From: Calditrichota bacterium
GTDB lineage: Bacteria > Zhuqueibacterota > Zhuqueibacteria > Zhuqueibacterales > Geothermadaptataceae
Direction: 5' to 3'
Length of the DNA stretch: 7,113 bases
Assembly (NCBI GenBank): GCA_008501545.1
Contig: QQUM01000630.1
Coordinates: 1 to 7,113, forward strand
Part shown: piece by piece, positions 5,449-7,113 of the stretch
Numbering within the stretch: position 1 is the first letter of the stretch
How the letters are laid out: each line of letters starts with the position of its first letter
The notes under the pieces: model-generated
The model's database searches: none
Seen by the model: the letters and a program-made list of their open reading frames with translations, nothing else
What the model was told of the DNA's origin: nothing
Program-made: the position numbers and the translations under genes

Positions 5449-7113
5449 TTATCGTGGTCCGTCAAAAACAGACCGAACAGCGTTCGCTAAATCAATCAAT
5501 GTAATAGGTTTGCCCAATACCTGTTTAATGCCATGTTGTTGTCGAGTTTCTTCATTCAGGTCATCTCCATATCCAGTCATGATAATGACTGGCAGATCGG
5601 GACGAAGTGTTAAAACATGTTGCGCCAGGTCCAGCCCTGTTAAATCGGACATTGTCAAATCTGAAATGAGGAGATCATATTTGCCCGGGTGTTCGTTAAA
5701 AAACTTCACTGCTTCAAAACTATTGATTTGGCAATCGACTTCATAGCCAATCATTTCGAGCATCTTTTTGACGATCTCTGCCACTTCTTTATCGTCATCA
5801 ACAACTAAAATCGATTCCTTCCCACCAACTAACGCATTTACTTTTGAATTATTTTCACGGGCAATTTCTTTGAACACGGGCAGATAAACATGAAATGCTG
5901 CCCCCTTCCCCGGCTCACTCTCGACATGCACGCTGCCTCCATGACTTTGAACGATACCATGTACGACGGAGAGTCCCAGACCTGTTCCCTTGTTGACGGA
6001 TTTTGTTGTAAAAAAAGGCTCAAAGATTCGTTCGATTGTCGATTCGTCCATACCGCTTCCGGTATCAATGACAGATAAACGTACATACTTACCGGCATCG
6101 ATGTTTTGCTGATGCCGAGCCGAAGAGCTGTCAAACACTGCTGATTTTAATTCGATTGTCAGAGTACCAACTTTATTTTCCATGGCCTGGAAGGCGTTCG
6201 TGCACAGGTTGACAACCACTTGATGTATTTGTGAAGGATCGGCTAAAATCTTTTCACACCCCTGATCGATGTTTTGCTGTATTTCAATTGTTGCCGGAAT
6301 CGACGGCCTCAGCAATTTGAGTGATTCTTTGATCAACGGCTGCAAGGTGAGGGGCTGGCGCTCTTTTTCACTTTGTTTTGCAAACAGGAGAATTTGTTCG
6401 ACGAGATCCTTTGCTCTGTGGGATGATTTTAAAATATGGTGCAGATAGTCGTGAAGTGGATCATCGCTATCCAAGTTGAGCAGCGCCATATCAGCATAGC
6501 CGAGAATCGGGGCGAGAATATTATTAAAATCATGGGCAATGCCACCTGCCAAGGTACCGATTGTTTCCAGTTTTTGTGAACGCCGCAGTTGTTTTTCCAG
6601 TTTATTCAGTTCTTCTTCAGCCTGGAAATGAACAATAACCTCACCGATTTGCGCCGCAATCGTCTCTAATGCGTCCCGTGACGCCTCTGGTATATGTTCA
6701 ATTGTAAAGGATGCAATGTTGAATGCACCTATTATTTTTTTCCCGTATTTGAGTGGAACAACAGCAGTGGCTTTAAAGGCAAATCCGCTTTTTACACCAA
6801 TTTTTTTTACTAGTTCCGTATAATCCATGTAGATGGGTTTGCCGGCCTTCACCAGTTTTGTATTTGGTGAATTGGGCTCATATAAATCATATTCTTTGAG
6901 TGGGTTCTCTGGCATACCCTGATGATGTGCCAACTGCAATGATCCGGATTTCTCATTGAGCAGGTAGATACCACCCCTGTCTGTGTTTGAGATATCAAGT
7001 ATTGTGTCTAAACTGATTTTTAGGGTTTCTGCGAGATTTTTTGCGGAGCTCAAAGCTAACCCTAAATCACGTTGTACAAGAATGAGCTTTTCTGCACGCT
7101 TCCGTTCAGTAAT
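5449..7113 (-). CDS. Hybrid sensor histidine kinase, PAS(tail)-GAF-HisKA-HATPase-REC (5' end cut by window)
   Basis: The frame is open from the window edge: 554 codons are visible, and the start lies outside. A TTG at 7053 could be mistaken for the start, but the 20 codons before it read ITERKRAEKL and on, the standard end of a PAS/PAC unit leading into GAF. In visible-residue numbering: PAC tail 1-10; GAF about 30-160; linker helix 165-180; HisKA with H-box GIAHDFNN (191-198; phospho-His194); N-box VNLCTNAFQAM (301-311); G1 DTGSGM (350-355); F-box FEPFFTTK (364-371); G2 GTGLGL (376-381); receiver from about 434 with acidic DDD (439-441), phospho-Asp485, Thr513 and Lys535. All catalytic residues are present, so the kinase should be active. 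Visible parts have no membrane segment, suggesting cytosolic sensing. No response regulator gene is adjacent; the C-terminal receiver probably passes phosphate on or tunes the kinase. Confidence 0.95.
   Translation of the reverse strand: MTERKRAEKLILVQRDLGLALSSAKNLAETLKISLDTILDISNTDRGGIYLLNEKSGSLQLAHHQGMPENPLKEYDLYEPNSPNTKLVKAGKPIYMDYTELVKKIGVKSGFAFKATAVVPLKYGKKIIGAFNIASFTIEHIPEASRDALETIAAQIGEVIVHFQAEEELNKLEKQLRRSQKLETIGTLAGGIAHDFNNILAPILGYADMALLNLDSDDPLHDYLHHILKSSHRAKDLVEQILLFAKQSEKERQPLTLQPLIKESLKLLRPSIPATIEIQQNIDQGCEKILADPSQIHQVVVNLCTNAFQAMENKVGTLTIELKSAVFDSSSARHQQNIDAGKYVRLSVIDTGSGMDESTIERIFEPFFTTKSVNKGTGLGLSVVHGIVQSHGGSVHVESEPGKGAAFHVYLPVFKEIARENNSKVNALVGGKESILVVDDDKEVAEIVKKMLEMIGYEVDCQINSFEAVKFFNEHPGKYDLLISDLTMSDLTGLDLAQHVLTLRPDLPVIIMTGYGDDLNEETRQQHGIKQVLGKPITLIDLANAVRSVFDGPR

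Noticed and set aside
5838..6134. Open frames on both strands within the kinase catalytic domain
   Set aside because: They overlap the HATPase region, which has intact N, G1, F and G2 boxes in the main frame.

Overview
The window holds seven genes, two of them cut by the window edges, from a moderate-to-low GC bacterium. I see no rRNA, tRNA, CRISPR array, transposase or phage gene. Three things suggest the FCB/Calditrichota/KSB1-type environmental bacteria: a membrane protease-like domain fused to a SpoIIE phosphatase, a GAF hybrid histidine kinase with a C-terminal receiver, and a cassette of small VOC, SRPBCC and DUF1801 genes. That assignment rests on family flavour only and is weak.

Layout. 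Positions 1-1919 (minus strand, 3' end missing) encode a large membrane protein. It has an extracytoplasmic region, then a CPBP (CAAX protease-like) membrane domain whose catalytic motifs look degenerate, then the start of a SpoIIE/RsbU-type PPM phosphatase. The reading frame is open without interruption to the window edge. Behind it, at 2003-2815 on the same strand, lies a LOG-family nucleotide nucleosidase with a GTG start. A 133-bp divergent intergenic region follows. A lone plus-strand gene at 2949-3647 encodes an AbiEii/MNT-like nucleotidyltransferase with no partner gene in view. It converges on a tight three-gene minus-strand operon, transcribed VOC/PhnB-like (4525-5016), AHSA1-type SRPBCC (4079-4489), DUF1801 (3685-4059).

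The stretch 5017-5448 has no gene but is rich in structure. A six-base-period CTC repeat sits just upstream of the operon and folds back on an inverted copy through a perfect 13-bp match. About 100 bp further on are two oppositely oriented REP-like hairpins with the same architecture, including a conserved bulged T. The window ends inside a minus-strand hybrid sensor kinase (5449-7113). Its visible part runs from the tail of a PAS/PAC unit through GAF, HisKA and HATPase to a C-terminal receiver; the true N-terminus lies outside the window.

Two signalling proteins flank the region: a phosphatase of the type used in partner-switching or stress control, and a hybrid kinase. The genes between them look like small accessory or housekeeping functions. 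No single pathway links them, and I see no evidence for a complete undescribed defence or biosynthetic system. The best leads are the apparently inactive protease domain fused to the phosphatase and the two repeat structures.
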